64,000 nt of DNA. Origin: Occultella gossypii (GTDB taxonomy: Bacteria; Actinomycetota; Actinomycetes; Actinomycetales; Beutenbergiaceae). A program made the translations under genes and the position numbers. This document shows, piece after piece, positions 42,902 through 51,846 of this stretch (position 1 is the first letter of the stretch; each line of letters begins with the position of its first letter). Location of the stretch: contig NZ_JAGSHT010000007.1 of assembly GCF_019947135.1 (NCBI RefSeq), positions 231,052 through 295,051 on the forward strand, read 5' to 3'. Under the pieces are notes generated by a model, which made no database searches, was not told where the DNA came from, and worked only from the letters and a program-made list of their open reading frames with translations.

Positions 42902-43687
42902 TCAGAGTCCGACGCCGCGGGCCACCTGGGTGTTCGAGGCCTGCGCGACCGGGCGGATGGTGAGCGAGTCGATGTTCACGTGCCGCGGCCGGGTCAGGGT
43001 CCAGGTGATGGCGTCGGCGACATCCTCGGCGAGCAGCGGGTGCGTGACGCCGTCGTACACCGCGGCGGCCCGCGCCGGGTCGCCGAGCCGGTTCAGCGCG
43101 AACTCCTCCGTGCGCACCATGCCGGGGGCGATCTCGATCACCCGGATCGGTTCACCGTTCAGCTCCAGGCGGAGCGTGTTGCCGATGACCCGCTCGGCGT
43201 GCTTGGCCGCGACGTACCCGGCGCCGCCGGGATAGGTGCCGTGCGCCGCCGTGGACGTGAGCAGCAGGATGTCCCCGCCGCCGTCGGCGCGAAGGTGCGG
43301 GAGCAGCGCCTGGGTGACGCGCAGGGTCGCGGAGACGTTGATCCGGAACATCTCCTCCCAGTCCGCAACGGAGGCGGACTCGACCCGGTCGGCGCCGCGG
43401 GCGCCGCCGGCGTTGTTCACGAGGGCGTCGAGCCGGCCGCCCGCCGCGACCGCCTCCGCCAGCGCGGCCACGTCCGACTCCCGGGTGAGGTCGGCGACGA
43501 CGTACTCGGCGCCGGTCTCCGCGGCCAGCGCGGCCAGGCGGTCCTCACGTCGGGCGGTGGCGACGACGGCGTAGCCCGCCGCCCGTAGCGCGCGTACCGT
43601 TGCCGCACCGATGCCGGTGGAGGCGCCGGTGACGACGGCGCGCGGTGCGGTCGGTGTGTCGGGCCGGGTGGCCGGTGGCTGGCTCAT
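42902..43687 (-). CDS. Short-chain dehydrogenase/reductase (classical)
   Basis: 261 residues. Cofactor loop GASTGIGAAT, NNAG motif, catalytic YVAAK (in GGAGYVAAKHAERV), and APGMVRTEEF after it, as in YdfG/serine-3-dehydrogenase-like SDRs. ATARREDRL after strand 2 suggests NADP preference. Lies upstream of, and in the same direction as, the pyrimidine operon, but 201 bases away with the operator between, so it is a separate unit. Substrate unknown. Confidence 0.9.
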   Translation of the reverse strand: MSQPPATRPDTPTAPRAVVTGASTGIGAATVRALRAAGYAVVATARREDRLAALAAETGAEYVVADLTRESDVAALAEAVAAGGRLDALVNNAGGARGADRVESASVADWEEMFRINVSATLRVTQALLPHLRADGGGDILLLTSTAAHGTYPGGAGYVAAKHAERVIGNTLRLELNGEPIRVIEIAPGMVRTEEFALNRLGDPARAAAVYDGVTHPLLAEDVADAITWTLTRPRHVNIDSLTIRPVAQASNTQVARGVGL

Positions 43688-43800
43688 GCCGTCATCGTGC
43701 CCGCCGCCGTGGCTGCTGGGGTAGCCCCGTCCACGGGGCGGGACACACGCCACTGGTCGGTGGACGTCGGTCGACGACGCCCACCGACGTCAGCGGAGGC

Positions 43801-44529
43801 TCACAGGTAGCCGCAGGCGGTGCCCCAGTTCGTGTAGTGACCCAGCCCGACGTGCCGCCAGAACCGGGCACTGTAGTTCGTGCCGGCCCCCGAGTAGACG
43901 CTGACGCTGCGCTGCGTCCCATAGGAGTAGCTCGCGACGCTGCCGCTGACGAGCCTCGGGGACGTCCCGCAGCTCTTGTAGATGCTGATGTAGCCGGAGA
44001 TGTTGCCGCTGCCGTAGTAGGCGAAGCTGCTCACCACATAGTTGCCGCTGCGACTCACGCAGATCGAACCGGGCCCGCTCGTGGTGGAGCAGTCGGCGGC
44101 GGCCACGCCGAACTGCTGGGTGTGTGCCTCGGCGCTGGCGAGCCCCTGGCTGGCGGAGTCGCTGAAGGTTGTGGCCGTCGCTGCGGCGCAGTTCTCCTGA
44201 CGGTCGACCACCGGCAGCAACACGTCCGCCGGTGCGCCGATCTGGGCGGCGACGTCTGGCATGGTGGTGTCGGTGATCTCCACCGAGACCAGCGTGCAGC
44301 CGCGCTGGGCCGCATCCGCTGCCCAATCGGTGGCGCGCGCGGCGTTGCGCTCCGCCTCTGCCCACGCGTACCACTGCGCGTCGGTCGCGTCGGCGGCCGG
44401 CTGGTTGCCGACCTCCGGCTCCAGAACCTGGACGTCTGCCGAGGCCGGCGCCACCATGACCGCGCCGGCCAACAGTGCTGCCGCGGCGGCCACTGCGGTC
44501 ACGGCCGCCCTCATTCGTGAGGTACTCAC
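43801..44529 (-). CDS. Secreted protein of unknown function
   Basis: 242 residues. A Sec signal peptide (basic start, hydrophobic AAVTAVAAAAALLAGAVMVA, cleavage near APASA) precedes an Ala-rich middle segment. The C-terminal domain is Gly/Ser/Tyr-rich with four to five cysteines (CGTSPRL; WGTACGYL at the end) that probably form disulfides. No known domain. The GTG at 44529 follows AAAGGGGAG; an earlier start would precede the promoter. It is divergent from the ECF sigma factor, which may control it. Confidence 0.78.
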   Translation of the reverse strand: MSTSRMRAAVTAVAAAAALLAGAVMVAPASADVQVLEPEVGNQPAADATDAQWYAWAEAERNAARATDWAADAAQRGCTLVSVEITDTTMPDVAAQIGAPADVLLPVVDRQENCAAATATTFSDSASQGLASAEAHTQQFGVAAADCSTTSGPGSICVSRSGNYVVSSFAYYGSGNISGYISIYKSCGTSPRLVSGSVASYSYGTQRSVSVYSGAGTNYSARFWRHVGLGHYTNWGTACGYL

Positions 44530-44666
44530 GTACTCCCCTTTCGCCGGTCGGTCGACCGGGGTCAGTTCGGTTAAAGCCTTACCCGCACGATCGTGACACA
44601 CATCACGTATGTAATCACTCCAGGGGTGCCGGACATATCAAGGTGTAGGGGACGGGGAGAGGGTGG

Positions 44667-45209
44667 ATGAAGGCCACGCCGGAGGAACGGTTCGAGTCCT
44701 TGTACTGGACTCACCACCACGAGCTGTTGGCCTTCATCCGCCGTCGCACCTCGCCGAACGTCGCGGAAGACATTCTGGCCGAGACGTTCGTGGTCACGTG
44801 GCGACGGATCGAGGAGGTGCCGATGGAAGCGCGACCGTGGCTGTTCGGCGTCGCCCGGAATTCGATCCGGAACTACGTGCGGACGGACAACCGACAACAG
44901 GCACTCCGAATCCGGCTCGAGCAGGAGCCGCCGGAGGCGCAGCACGACCTCTCGGTGTCGATCGCCAGCCGTGCGGACCTGGTGCGGGCGTGGAACCTGC
45001 TGACCGACTCCGAGCAGGAGGTCATCGCGCTCACCGCATGGGATGACCTCAGCAACAACGAGGCCGCCGCGGTGCTGGGGTGCACCAAGAGCGCGTTCGC
45101 CGTGCGACTGTTCCGGGCCCGCCGTCGTCTCCTTCATCTATTGGAACGCACCGGAACCGGATCCTCAGGGTCGGGCCCGCGGCGTCAGGCGCAGGGGAGC
45201 CAGTCATGA
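44667..45209 (+). CDS. ECF-type RNA polymerase sigma factor
   Basis: 180 residues. Sigma2: FESLYWTHHHELLAFIRRRT...AEDILAETFVVTWRRIEEVP. Sigma4: WNLLTDSEQEVIALTAWDDLSNNEAAAVLGCTKSAFAVRLFRARRRL. SigE/RpoE-like. ATGA overlap with the next gene, which has one membrane helix and probably encodes its partner or anti-sigma factor. Confidence 0.93.
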   Translation: MKATPEERFESLYWTHHHELLAFIRRRTSPNVAEDILAETFVVTWRRIEEVPMEARPWLFGVARNSIRNYVRTDNRQQALRIRLEQEPPEAQHDLSVSIASRADLVRAWNLLTDSEQEVIALTAWDDLSNNEAAAVLGCTKSAFAVRLFRARRRLLHLLERTGTGSSGSGPRRQAQGSQS

Positions 45210-46054
45210 CCGATCGCAACTCGACGCTGCTGCGGGCGGTGCAGCAGCTGGACCCGCAGGCCAATCCGGATCCGGTGGACAGCGAGGCACTGCTGGCGCG
45301 AGTGCGGCTGGCGATCGCGGACGCGCCGGCGGAGATGCCGGACCTCGCACCGCGCCAGGTCCCGCGCACCACCCGACGGGTCGTGGTCGGAGCGGCAGCG
45401 GCGATCCTCCTCGGCGCCGCCGTGTACACGGTCGCGAATCCGGGCCAGCCGCCCGCATACGCCTCCTGGACACCGACCCCCACGGAGCTCACCGCCCCGG
45501 TGGCGGCCGAACGCGCCGCCGAGTGCCCGACGGTGGAGGTCATGCAGGGTCCACCCGAGGACCCCACCGACATGACCGACATTCCGCTGACCTTGCATCT
45601 GGCCGAGCAGCGCGGCGACTACACGTTCGCCGTCTCCTCCGGCGTGAGTGAGGACGGTGAGCCCGCATACAGCGTGTGCCTCGTCGACGCGAACAGCGGT
45701 ATCACCACCGCACAAGGTGCCATCCTGCCGGCCGACTCCGCGGTGGCTCCGTCCTCGGCCGACGGGGTGGAGGTCTTCAACGACAGCGTCGACTGGAGCG
45801 TGACCTCGGAGGAGGACGCGATCACCTATGTGTTCGGCACCGCCGGAACGGACGTGACGGCCGTCGATGTGCACACCGACTCGGGCAGCTTCGCGCACGC
45901 CTCGCTCGCAGACGGCTGGTGGGCCGTCTGGTTCCCGGGCGACGTGGACCTGACCACCGATCTCACGGTGACCACGAGCGACGGCACCACCCGGGAGGTG
46001 GCCGCGGTGCCGAGCACCTCGGACGACACCGCCGACCCGGAGGACACCGACTGA
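45206..46054 (+). CDS. Single-pass membrane protein partnered with the sigma factor
   Basis: 282 residues. Cytoplasmic N-terminus of about 55 residues (STLLRAVQQLDPQANPDPVDSEALLARVRLAI), one membrane helix (VVVGAAAAILLGAAVYTVA), and an acidic extracellular domain. The arrangement fits an anti-sigma factor or the CU044_5270-type proteins seen beside ECF sigmas, but no zinc-binding anti-sigma motif (HxxxCxxC) is present. The strong hairpin at 46151-46184 follows about 100 bases after its stop. Confidence 0.8.
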   Translation: MTDRNSTLLRAVQQLDPQANPDPVDSEALLARVRLAIADAPAEMPDLAPRQVPRTTRRVVVGAAAAILLGAAVYTVANPGQPPAYASWTPTPTELTAPVAAERAAECPTVEVMQGPPEDPTDMTDIPLTLHLAEQRGDYTFAVSSGVSEDGEPAYSVCLVDANSGITTAQGAILPADSAVAPSSADGVEVFNDSVDWSVTSEEDAITYVFGTAGTDVTAVDVHTDSGSFAHASLADGWWAVWFPGDVDLTTDLTVTTSDGTTREVAAVPSTSDDTADPEDTD

Positions 46055-46150
46055 GGCGGAGCACAGAACCGAACAGAACTTGGACGGCTCGGTCGACATG
46101 GGATCGAGCAGGTCCGGGCACCGGAGTGGGGAGGGCCATCCGGCGCCACA

Positions 46151-46184
46151 GGGAGCCGGCCGCGCGGGGGCGCGGTCGGCTCCC
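46151..46184 (+). terminator. Strong hairpin after the sigma-factor operon
   Basis: 14-base arms (GGGAGCCGGCCGCG / CGCGGTCGGCTCCC, one G-T pair) around CGGGGG, followed by GTTGTAA. It is a good intrinsic-terminator candidate, though the T tract is weak. Confidence 0.65.
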
Positions 46185-46303
46185 GTTGTAAGGTGGGAGA
46201 TGACGGACACCGGGGCTGACTGTGCCCCGTGCCAGCCCGGCCCGATCTGGCCGGCAGGTCCAATGCGCAATCCCGAACGCCCACCCCGCGCTGGAGCCTG
46301 CCC

Positions 46304-47329
46304 ATGTCCTCTGCTCGACCCTCCGCCGTGCGCCTCGTTGCGACGGTTCCGCTCGTCCTCACGCTGGTCGCCTGCTCGGCCGGCGCCGGTGGCGCGCCTG
46401 ACGACGACTCCTCGGCGACCACCGACCAGGCCGTGGCCGGGTACCCGATCACGGTGGACAACTGCGGCACCGAGGTGACCCTGGACGCTCCCCCGCAGCG
46501 GATCGTCACCATCAAGTCGGCAGCGACGGAGATGGTGCTGGCGCTCGGCCTCGGCGAGCGGCTCGTCGGGACCGGCTTCGCCGACGGCCCGCTGCCGGAC
46601 GACCTGGCCGACGCCGGAGCCGGCGTGCCCGTGCTCGCCGAGCAGGCGCCGTCGTCCGAAGTGGTGCTGAGCACCGAGCCCGACCTCGTCTACGCCGGGT
46701 GGGAGTCGAACCTGAGCGCCGAGACGGCCGGGGACCGGGCTGCCCTGGCCGACCTCGGCGTCGCCACCTACGTGAACCCATCGGCCTGTCTGGAGGAGGG
46801 CTACCAGCCAGACCCGCTCACGTTCGAGGGCGTGTTCGCCGACATCATCGAGGCCGGTGACCTGCTCGGCGCCCCGGGCGCGGCCGCGGACCTGGTGGCC
46901 GCCCAGCAGGCCGAACTGGCCCAGGTGACGCCGTCCGAGGCCGGGCTGACCGCGCTCTGGTACTCCTCGGGCTCGGACACCCCGTACGTCGGCGCCGGGA
47001 TCGGGGCGCCGCAGATGCTGATGGACGCGATCGGGGTGGAGAACATCGCCGCGGACGTCCACGACTCCTGGTCGTCGCTGTCCTGGGAGGCGATCGCCGA
47101 CGCCGAGCCGGACGTGATCATCCTGGTCGACTCGGCCTGGAACACGGCCGAGTACAAGATCGGCCAGCTCGAGGCGAACCCGACGACGGCACTGCTGCCC
47201 GCGGTCCAGGAGGGCCGGTACCTGATCGTGGACTTCCCGGCCACCGAGGCCGGGGTGCGCAGCGTGCCCGCGGCGACCGAGCTCGCCGCGCAACTGGCAC
47301 AGCTGGAGCAGGAGGGCTCCGGATCATGA
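46304..47329 (+). CDS. ABC substrate-binding lipoprotein, proposed F420-0 binder
   Basis: 341 residues with lipobox LVAC (about residues 18-21). The mature part is a BtuF/FepB-like class III binding protein (ITVDNCGTEVTLDAPPQRIVTIKSAATEMVLALGLGERLVG...PDLVYAGW). It is first in a tightly coupled binding protein-permease-ATPase cassette. Similar actinobacterial cassettes (TIGR03868/03869/03873) have been proposed to import coenzyme F420-0. cofE and an Fgd-like gene lie about 3 kb downstream, which supports that here; cobalamin, heme or a siderophore remain alternatives. ATG 46304 behind CTGGAG. Confidence 0.8.
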   Translation: MSSARPSAVRLVATVPLVLTLVACSAGAGGAPDDDSSATTDQAVAGYPITVDNCGTEVTLDAPPQRIVTIKSAATEMVLALGLGERLVGTGFADGPLPDDLADAGAGVPVLAEQAPSSEVVLSTEPDLVYAGWESNLSAETAGDRAALADLGVATYVNPSACLEEGYQPDPLTFEGVFADIIEAGDLLGAPGAAADLVAAQQAELAQVTPSEAGLTALWYSSGSDTPYVGAGIGAPQMLMDAIGVENIAADVHDSWSSLSWEAIADAEPDVIILVDSAWNTAEYKIGQLEANPTTALLPAVQEGRYLIVDFPATEAGVRSVPAATELAAQLAQLEQEGSGS

Positions 47330-48480
47330 CTCGGACCGACCTCGACGGTGGCCCGGCGCCCGGCACTGCGGACCCCGGCCCGTACCCCGCCGGCGCTCGC
47401 AAGCCGGCGCTGAGCAGCCCCGGTCGCACCCGAGCGGCGATGTCCCGGTCGGTGCTGCTCTGGCTACCTGTGGCGGTCGGGGTCCTGGTCGCATCGCTGC
47501 TGGTGTCGCTCACGATCGGGCCGGCGCAGATCACCGTCGCCGAGATCGCGGGGTCCGCGTGGCACCACCTCCTGGCCTGGCTGCACGGACTCGGAATCGG
47601 CGTCGACGTGCCACCGAACCCGCTCACCCAGATCCGGGACGGGATCGTCTGGGCCGGGCGCGCGCCCCGGTTGGCGACCGGCGCGTTCGTGGGTGCGGGG
47701 CTGGCCCTGTGCGGCGGGGTCATGCAGGCGATCACGCGCAACCCGCTCGCGGACCCGTACCTGCTGGGGGTGTCCTCGGGCGCGGCCCTCGGGGCGGTCG
47801 CGGTCCTGCTCCTCGGGCTCGGCGTGGCGCTGCCCGTCGCCGCCTTCGGTGGGGCGCTGCTTGCGCTCGGCGCCACCCTCGCGCTGGCCGGGATCGGCGG
47901 CGCCCTCACGCCGAACCGGACCATCCTGGCCGGGATCGCGGTGGCCCAGGCCTGCTCCGCGCTGGTGTCGTTCACGATCTTCGCGAGCGCCCGCGGGGAC
48001 GCCTACCGGGAGATCATCAACTGGCTGATGGGGTCGCTGGCGGGCCGCACCTGGGCCTGGGTCGCGATCGCGGGCATCGCGACGGTCCTGATCGGGTTCA
48101 TCGTGCTCGCGTTCGGGCGCACGCTCGACGCGTTCGCGTTCGGTGACGCCGCGGCGGCCTCCCTCGGCGTCCACGTCACCCGCACCCGGTGGGTGCTGCT
48201 GACGCTGACGGCGTTGCTCACCGGGGCGCTCGTCAGCGTCAGCGGCGCGATCGGCTTCGTCGGCCTCGTGCTCCCCCACGTGGTGCGGCTCCTGATCGGC
48301 GGGCGGCACCTGCGCCTGCTCCCGGTCGCGGCGTTCGGCGGCGCCACCTTCCTCATCTGGGCGGACACCGCGGCACGGACCGTGTTCGCGCCGCAGGAGG
48401 TCCCGGTGGGCATCCTCACCGCCGCGATCGGCGCCCCGGTGTTCGCCTGGCTTCTGGTGCGCTCGAGGAGGGCGGCATGA
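47326..48480 (+). CDS. FecCD-type ABC permease, proposed F420-0 importer
   Basis: 384 residues, a soluble N-terminus then about ten membrane helices. APRLATGAFVGAGLALCGGVMQAITRNPLADPYLLGVSSGAALGA is the diagnostic FecCD/BtuC region, with GAIGFVGLVLPHVVRLLIG near the end. ATG overlaps the binding-protein stop. Forms the channel with the ATPase that follows. Confidence 0.9.
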   Translation: MTRTDLDGGPAPGTADPGPYPAGARKPALSSPGRTRAAMSRSVLLWLPVAVGVLVASLLVSLTIGPAQITVAEIAGSAWHHLLAWLHGLGIGVDVPPNPLTQIRDGIVWAGRAPRLATGAFVGAGLALCGGVMQAITRNPLADPYLLGVSSGAALGAVAVLLLGLGVALPVAAFGGALLALGATLALAGIGGALTPNRTILAGIAVAQACSALVSFTIFASARGDAYREIINWLMGSLAGRTWAWVAIAGIATVLIGFIVLAFGRTLDAFAFGDAAAASLGVHVTRTRWVLLTLTALLTGALVSVSGAIGFVGLVLPHVVRLLIGGRHLRLLPVAAFGGATFLIWADTAARTVFAPQEVPVGILTAAIGAPVFAWLLVRSRRAA

Positions 48481-49334
48481 GCGGGGCGACGGAGCCGGCC
48501 GTGACGGTCGCGGACCTGTGGACGAGCGAGCTGCGGTACCGGATCAACGCGACGCAGATCCTCGGCGGCGTTGACGTCAGTGTCCGGTCCGGACGGGTGA
48601 CCGGGGTGCTCGGCCCGAACGGATCCGGGAAGTCGACCCTGCTGCGGCTGATCGTGGGCGCCCTGCCGCCTTCGAGCGGTCACGTGCATCTGATGGGCCG
48701 GGACGTCGCCCGACTGAGCCGGCGCGAGCGGGCCCGTCGGGTGGCCTTCGTGGAGCAGGAGGCACACGCCGAGGTGGACCTGCGGGTCCGGGACGTGGTG
48801 CTCCTCGGGCGAACGCCGCACCGGCCGGCCTTCTCCGGGGACAGCGCCGCCGACCTCGATCTGGTCGAAGCCTCACTCCGGCGGACCGGCGCCCTGGACC
48901 TGGCGGACCGGGAGTTCGCGACCCTCTCGGGCGGGGAGAAGCAGCGGGTGCAGATGGCCCGGGCCCTGGCCCAGACCCCGCGGGTGCTGCTGCTGGACGA
49001 GCCCACGAACCATCTCGACGTCGCCGCCCAGCTGCAGGTGCTCGCACTGGTGCGGGAGGTCGCGGCGGCCGGCACCGGCGTGCTGATGGCCATCCACGAC
49101 CTCGCCCACGCCGCCACGGTGTGCGACGACGTGCTCGTCCTGGACGCCGGCGTGGTGGCGGCCGCCGGACCACCGCGGGAGGTCCTCACCCCGGACCTGA
49201 TCGCCGCCGTCTATGGTGTGCGGGCCGAATGGGTCGACGGCGAACACGGGTCCGCGCTGGTGTTCTCACCCCTGCTCGGCGGCGGCTCGGCTCGTCAGGA
49301 ACGTACGATGTCGGCGGAGGCCTTCCGACTGTAG
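48477..49334 (+). CDS. ABC ATPase (FepC/BtuD type), proposed F420-0 importer
   Basis: 285 residues. Walker A GPNGSGKST, Q-loop FVEQEAH, signature LSGGEKQRVQMARAL, Walker B LLLDEPTNHLD, H-loop IHDLAHA. The ending APREVLTPDLIAAVYGV-like segment is typical for this class (here AGPPREVLTPDLIAAVYGVRA). ATG after GAGGAGGG and overlapping the permease stop. Confidence 0.92.
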   Translation: MSGATEPAVTVADLWTSELRYRINATQILGGVDVSVRSGRVTGVLGPNGSGKSTLLRLIVGALPPSSGHVHLMGRDVARLSRRERARRVAFVEQEAHAEVDLRVRDVVLLGRTPHRPAFSGDSAADLDLVEASLRRTGALDLADREFATLSGGEKQRVQMARALAQTPRVLLLDEPTNHLDVAAQLQVLALVREVAAAGTGVLMAIHDLAHAATVCDDVLVLDAGVVAAAGPPREVLTPDLIAAVYGVRAEWVDGEHGSALVFSPLLGGGSARQERTMSAEAFRL

Positions 49335-49337
49335 GTT
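49332..49337 (+). promoter_or_regulatory. -10 box (TAGGTT) for the phospholipase D-type gene
   Basis: TAGGTT, seven bases (ggggcgc), ATG at 49345; leaderless spacing. The box covers the stop codon of the ATPase gene. Confidence 0.45.
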
Positions 49338-49344
49338 GGGGCGC

Positions 49345-50634
49345 ATGCCTGTGACCGAGGACGGACGACGCTGGCGCCTGGACATCCCCCGGCCGAGCAT
49401 CAAGACCTTCATCAGGGCGGCGCGCTGGTGGATCGCGGCCACCGTGACGGTGCACCTCGGTGCGGCCGTGACCGTGATGACCGTGGACCACATGCGCAAG
49501 CGGCGCACCCCGCTGACCGGGGAGTTCCCGCGCACCGCCCCGCGCACCATGCCGGTGGCGGACTCGGAGGTGACGACGTTCACCTACGGGGCGGACGTCT
49601 TCGACGCGATGCTCGACTCGATCAACAACGCCAAGCACACCATCCTGTTCGAGACCTACATCTGGAAGGCCGACGAGGTCGGGCACCAGTTCAAGGAGGC
49701 ATTGATCGCCGCCGCCCGCCGGGGGGTGAACGTCTACCTGATCTGGGACACGTTCGGGAACCTGGTGGTCGACCCCCGTTTCTACCGGATGCCCGATCTG
49801 CCCACGTTGCACGCGCTCCGTTTCCCGCTGTTCCGGGGCGGCATGCTCACCATGAACGTACGCAAGACCGGGCTCGATCACCGCAAGGTGCTCGTCGTGG
49901 ACGGCAACGTCGGCTACGTCGGCGGGTACAACATCGGATCCTTGTACCGGACCCAATGGCGCGACACCCACGTGCGCGTCGAGGGCCCGTCGGTGTGGGA
50001 GCTGGAGAACGCCTTCGTCGACTTCTGGAACGACCACCGGAAGGCGGACCTCCCCGAACTCCCGGACACCGGTGCGCATGGTTGGGAGCCTCGGATCCGT
50101 GCGGCACAGAATGCGCCGAGCCGGCTGCTGTTCCCCGTGCGCGGCCTGTACCTGGAGGCGATCGACCGGGCCGAGTCCCACGTGTACATCACGCAGGCGT
50201 ACTTCATCCCGGACCGGGAGATCCTTGCCACCCTCATCGCGGCCGCTCGCCGCGGCGTGGACGTCCGGGTCCTCATCCCGGAGGTCTCCAACCACGTGCT
50301 GGCGGACTGGGCCGCGCGGTCCTACTACACCCGTCTCCTCGAAGCCGGCGTGACCCTCTGGCTGTTCAAGGACGCCATGGTGCACGCCAAGACCATGACC
50401 GTCGACGGCCGCTGGTCCACCATCGGCACCACCAACATCGACCGGATGTCGATGACCGGGAACTTCGAGGTGAACCTCGAGTTCTACGACGACGAGCTCG
50501 CCGCGCAGATGGAGCACGTGTTCAAGACGGACCTGACCAACGCACGGCAGCTGACGCCGCAGGAATGGAACGAGCGCGGCCCGGTGACCCGGCTCCTGGA
50601 GTACCTGATCAGGCCGTTCGGGCCGCTCCTCTAG
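49345..50634 (+). CDS. Cardiolipin synthase-like phospholipase D family protein
   Basis: 429 residues. One membrane helix near residues 28-48 is followed by two PLD domains with intact HKD motifs: DHRKVLVVDGNVGYVGGYN and VHAKTMTVDGRWSTIGTTN. It is probably a membrane-bound phosphatidyltransferase making cardiolipin or a related lipid. ATG 49345, directly after the F420-cassette ATPase. Its stop overlaps the stop of the convergent ASCH gene (ctag). Confidence 0.9.
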   Translation: MPVTEDGRRWRLDIPRPSIKTFIRAARWWIAATVTVHLGAAVTVMTVDHMRKRRTPLTGEFPRTAPRTMPVADSEVTTFTYGADVFDAMLDSINNAKHTILFETYIWKADEVGHQFKEALIAAARRGVNVYLIWDTFGNLVVDPRFYRMPDLPTLHALRFPLFRGGMLTMNVRKTGLDHRKVLVVDGNVGYVGGYNIGSLYRTQWRDTHVRVEGPSVWELENAFVDFWNDHRKADLPELPDTGAHGWEPRIRAAQNAPSRLLFPVRGLYLEAIDRAESHVYITQAYFIPDREILATLIAAARRGVDVRVLIPEVSNHVLADWAARSYYTRLLEAGVTLWLFKDAMVHAKTMTVDGRWSTIGTTNIDRMSMTGNFEVNLEFYDDELAAQMEHVFKTDLTNARQLTPQEWNERGPVTRLLEYLIRPFGPLL

Positions 50635-51224
50635 CCGGACTCGGCCGCTCGGGCGGCCAGGTAGGCCCGGCCGCGGGGCGAGAGCTCGTACCCGACCGGC
50701 AGGCTCAGGGTGAGGCCGAGGTTCTTGAGCTTGCGCACGTCCAGCTTGAACGGGTCCCGCTCCCGGCCGACCATGCCGGCCAGGTCCGGGGCGCGGCGGG
50801 CCGGGTGGTCGCGGATCAGGGCCAGGGTCTGCGCCGTCCACGGGCCGTGGCTGCTGGCCCGGTCCAGTCGGTCCAGCCGCGCGGTGATGGCGGACACGTC
50901 GTCGGGTCCGAGCCGGTCGGAGGCGGCCAGGTCGGCGCGCTCGTCCGGGCCGTCGTCCAGGTGGAACCGGACGCGATAGGTCGGCAGGTCCGGGGTGCCA
51001 CGCAGGTCCGCGACGAGGGTCGCCGCATCCGGGTAGCCGGCCCGGACGGCCTCGGAGTCGGTGATCTGCGCGGAATCCACGACAGACACCTCGTCCACGG
51101 CGAGGCGTCCGACGACGGTCCGGTACCTGTTCCCGGCAAGGACCTGGTGGCGCTTCCACCGGCGGAACGTGAGCGTCACCGCACCCGACTGCACCCCGTC
51201 GCGGAACCGTGCCTCGAACAGCAT
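50631..51224 (-). CDS. ASCH-domain protein
   Basis: 197 residues. The N-terminal ASCH fold is MLFEARFRDGVQSGAVTLTFRRWKRHQVLAGNRYRT, then VDEVSVVDSAQITDSEAVRAGYP. A C-terminal half with a winged-helix look follows (KLKNLGLTLSLPVGYELSPRGRAYLAA). ASCH domains resemble RNA-binding PUA domains, and the protein may act in RNA or translation control; unproven. ATG 51224 with TAGGGT (51237-51232) seven bases upstream. Confidence 0.82.
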   Translation of the reverse strand: MLFEARFRDGVQSGAVTLTFRRWKRHQVLAGNRYRTVVGRLAVDEVSVVDSAQITDSEAVRAGYPDAATLVADLRGTPDLPTYRVRFHLDDGPDERADLAASDRLGPDDVSAITARLDRLDRASSHGPWTAQTLALIRDHPARRAPDLAGMVGRERDPFKLDVRKLKNLGLTLSLPVGYELSPRGRAYLAARAAESG

Positions 51225-51231
51225 GGCCTCG

Positions 51232-51237
51232 ACCCTA
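51232..51237 (-). promoter_or_regulatory. -10 box (TAGGGT) for the ASCH gene
   Basis: TAGGGT, seven bases, ATG; leaderless spacing. It overlaps the end of the MOSC gene. Confidence 0.45.
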
Positions 51238-51774
51238 GACGCCCGTGAGGGCGTAGTGGGGCTCCGGTGGCAGTTCGACGGAGATCGATTCCCCGGGCCG
51301 GACCGTGCCGCTGCGCGCCACGACACCCATGACCCCCGCGAGCTTGTGCACCTGCCCGGAGTCGTCCTTGCGGAGCACCTTCTTGAGCAGTCCGGGCTGG
51401 AAGTCGTTGATCTGCTGGCACGGATTCCGCAGGCCGGTCACGATGATGACCGCGTCGGCGATGTGCAGCCGGGTGCCGACGGGCAGTTCGAGCAACGGGA
51501 CACCCACGGTGGTGATGTTCTCGCCCAGCTGTCCGGGGGCCACCCGGTGACCCGCCTCGCCGAGGTCCTCGAGGAGTTCGGCATGGATCAGATGCACCTG
51601 GCGCAGGTTCGGCTGACTGGGGTTGGCGGCCACCCGGCTCCGGTGCTTCACCGTGGCACCGGCATGAGCATCCCCCCGGACGCCGACCCCCTCCACCAGT
51701 TCGATCACTGGGGTCGAGGACTTGCTGAAGGTGTGGGTCGGGCTGACGTGGACCGAATCGACTCTGGCACTCAT
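51235..51774 (-). CDS. MOSC-domain protein
   Basis: 179 residues. MOSC domains bind molybdenum or sulfur carriers; the cysteine in VTGLRNPCQQINDFQPGLL and the GQLGENITTVG motif are the family hallmarks (YiiM-like). Likely a molybdenum-cofactor-linked or metal-sulfur protein. ATG at 51774; TAGGAT lies nine bases upstream. Follows cofE on the same strand after 72 bases. Confidence 0.88.
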   Translation of the reverse strand: MSARVDSVHVSPTHTFSKSSTPVIELVEGVGVRGDAHAGATVKHRSRVAANPSQPNLRQVHLIHAELLEDLGEAGHRVAPGQLGENITTVGVPLLELPVGTRLHIADAVIIVTGLRNPCQQINDFQPGLLKKVLRKDDSGQVHKLAGVMGVVARSGTVRPGESISVELPPEPHYALTGV

Positions 51775-51846
51775 ATGTTGCTGATCCTAAGCGGGTCGGC
51801 GGACCCGACCCGTGGCTGGTCGCGAGGCCCGCGGCTGGTGGAACAT

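Noticed and set aside
46055..46303. Cobalamin riboswitch before the FecCD-type ABC cassette
   Set aside because: I looked for the B12 box and the conserved core and found only loosely similar GC-rich stretches; the clear structure there is the terminator hairpin at 46151-46184.
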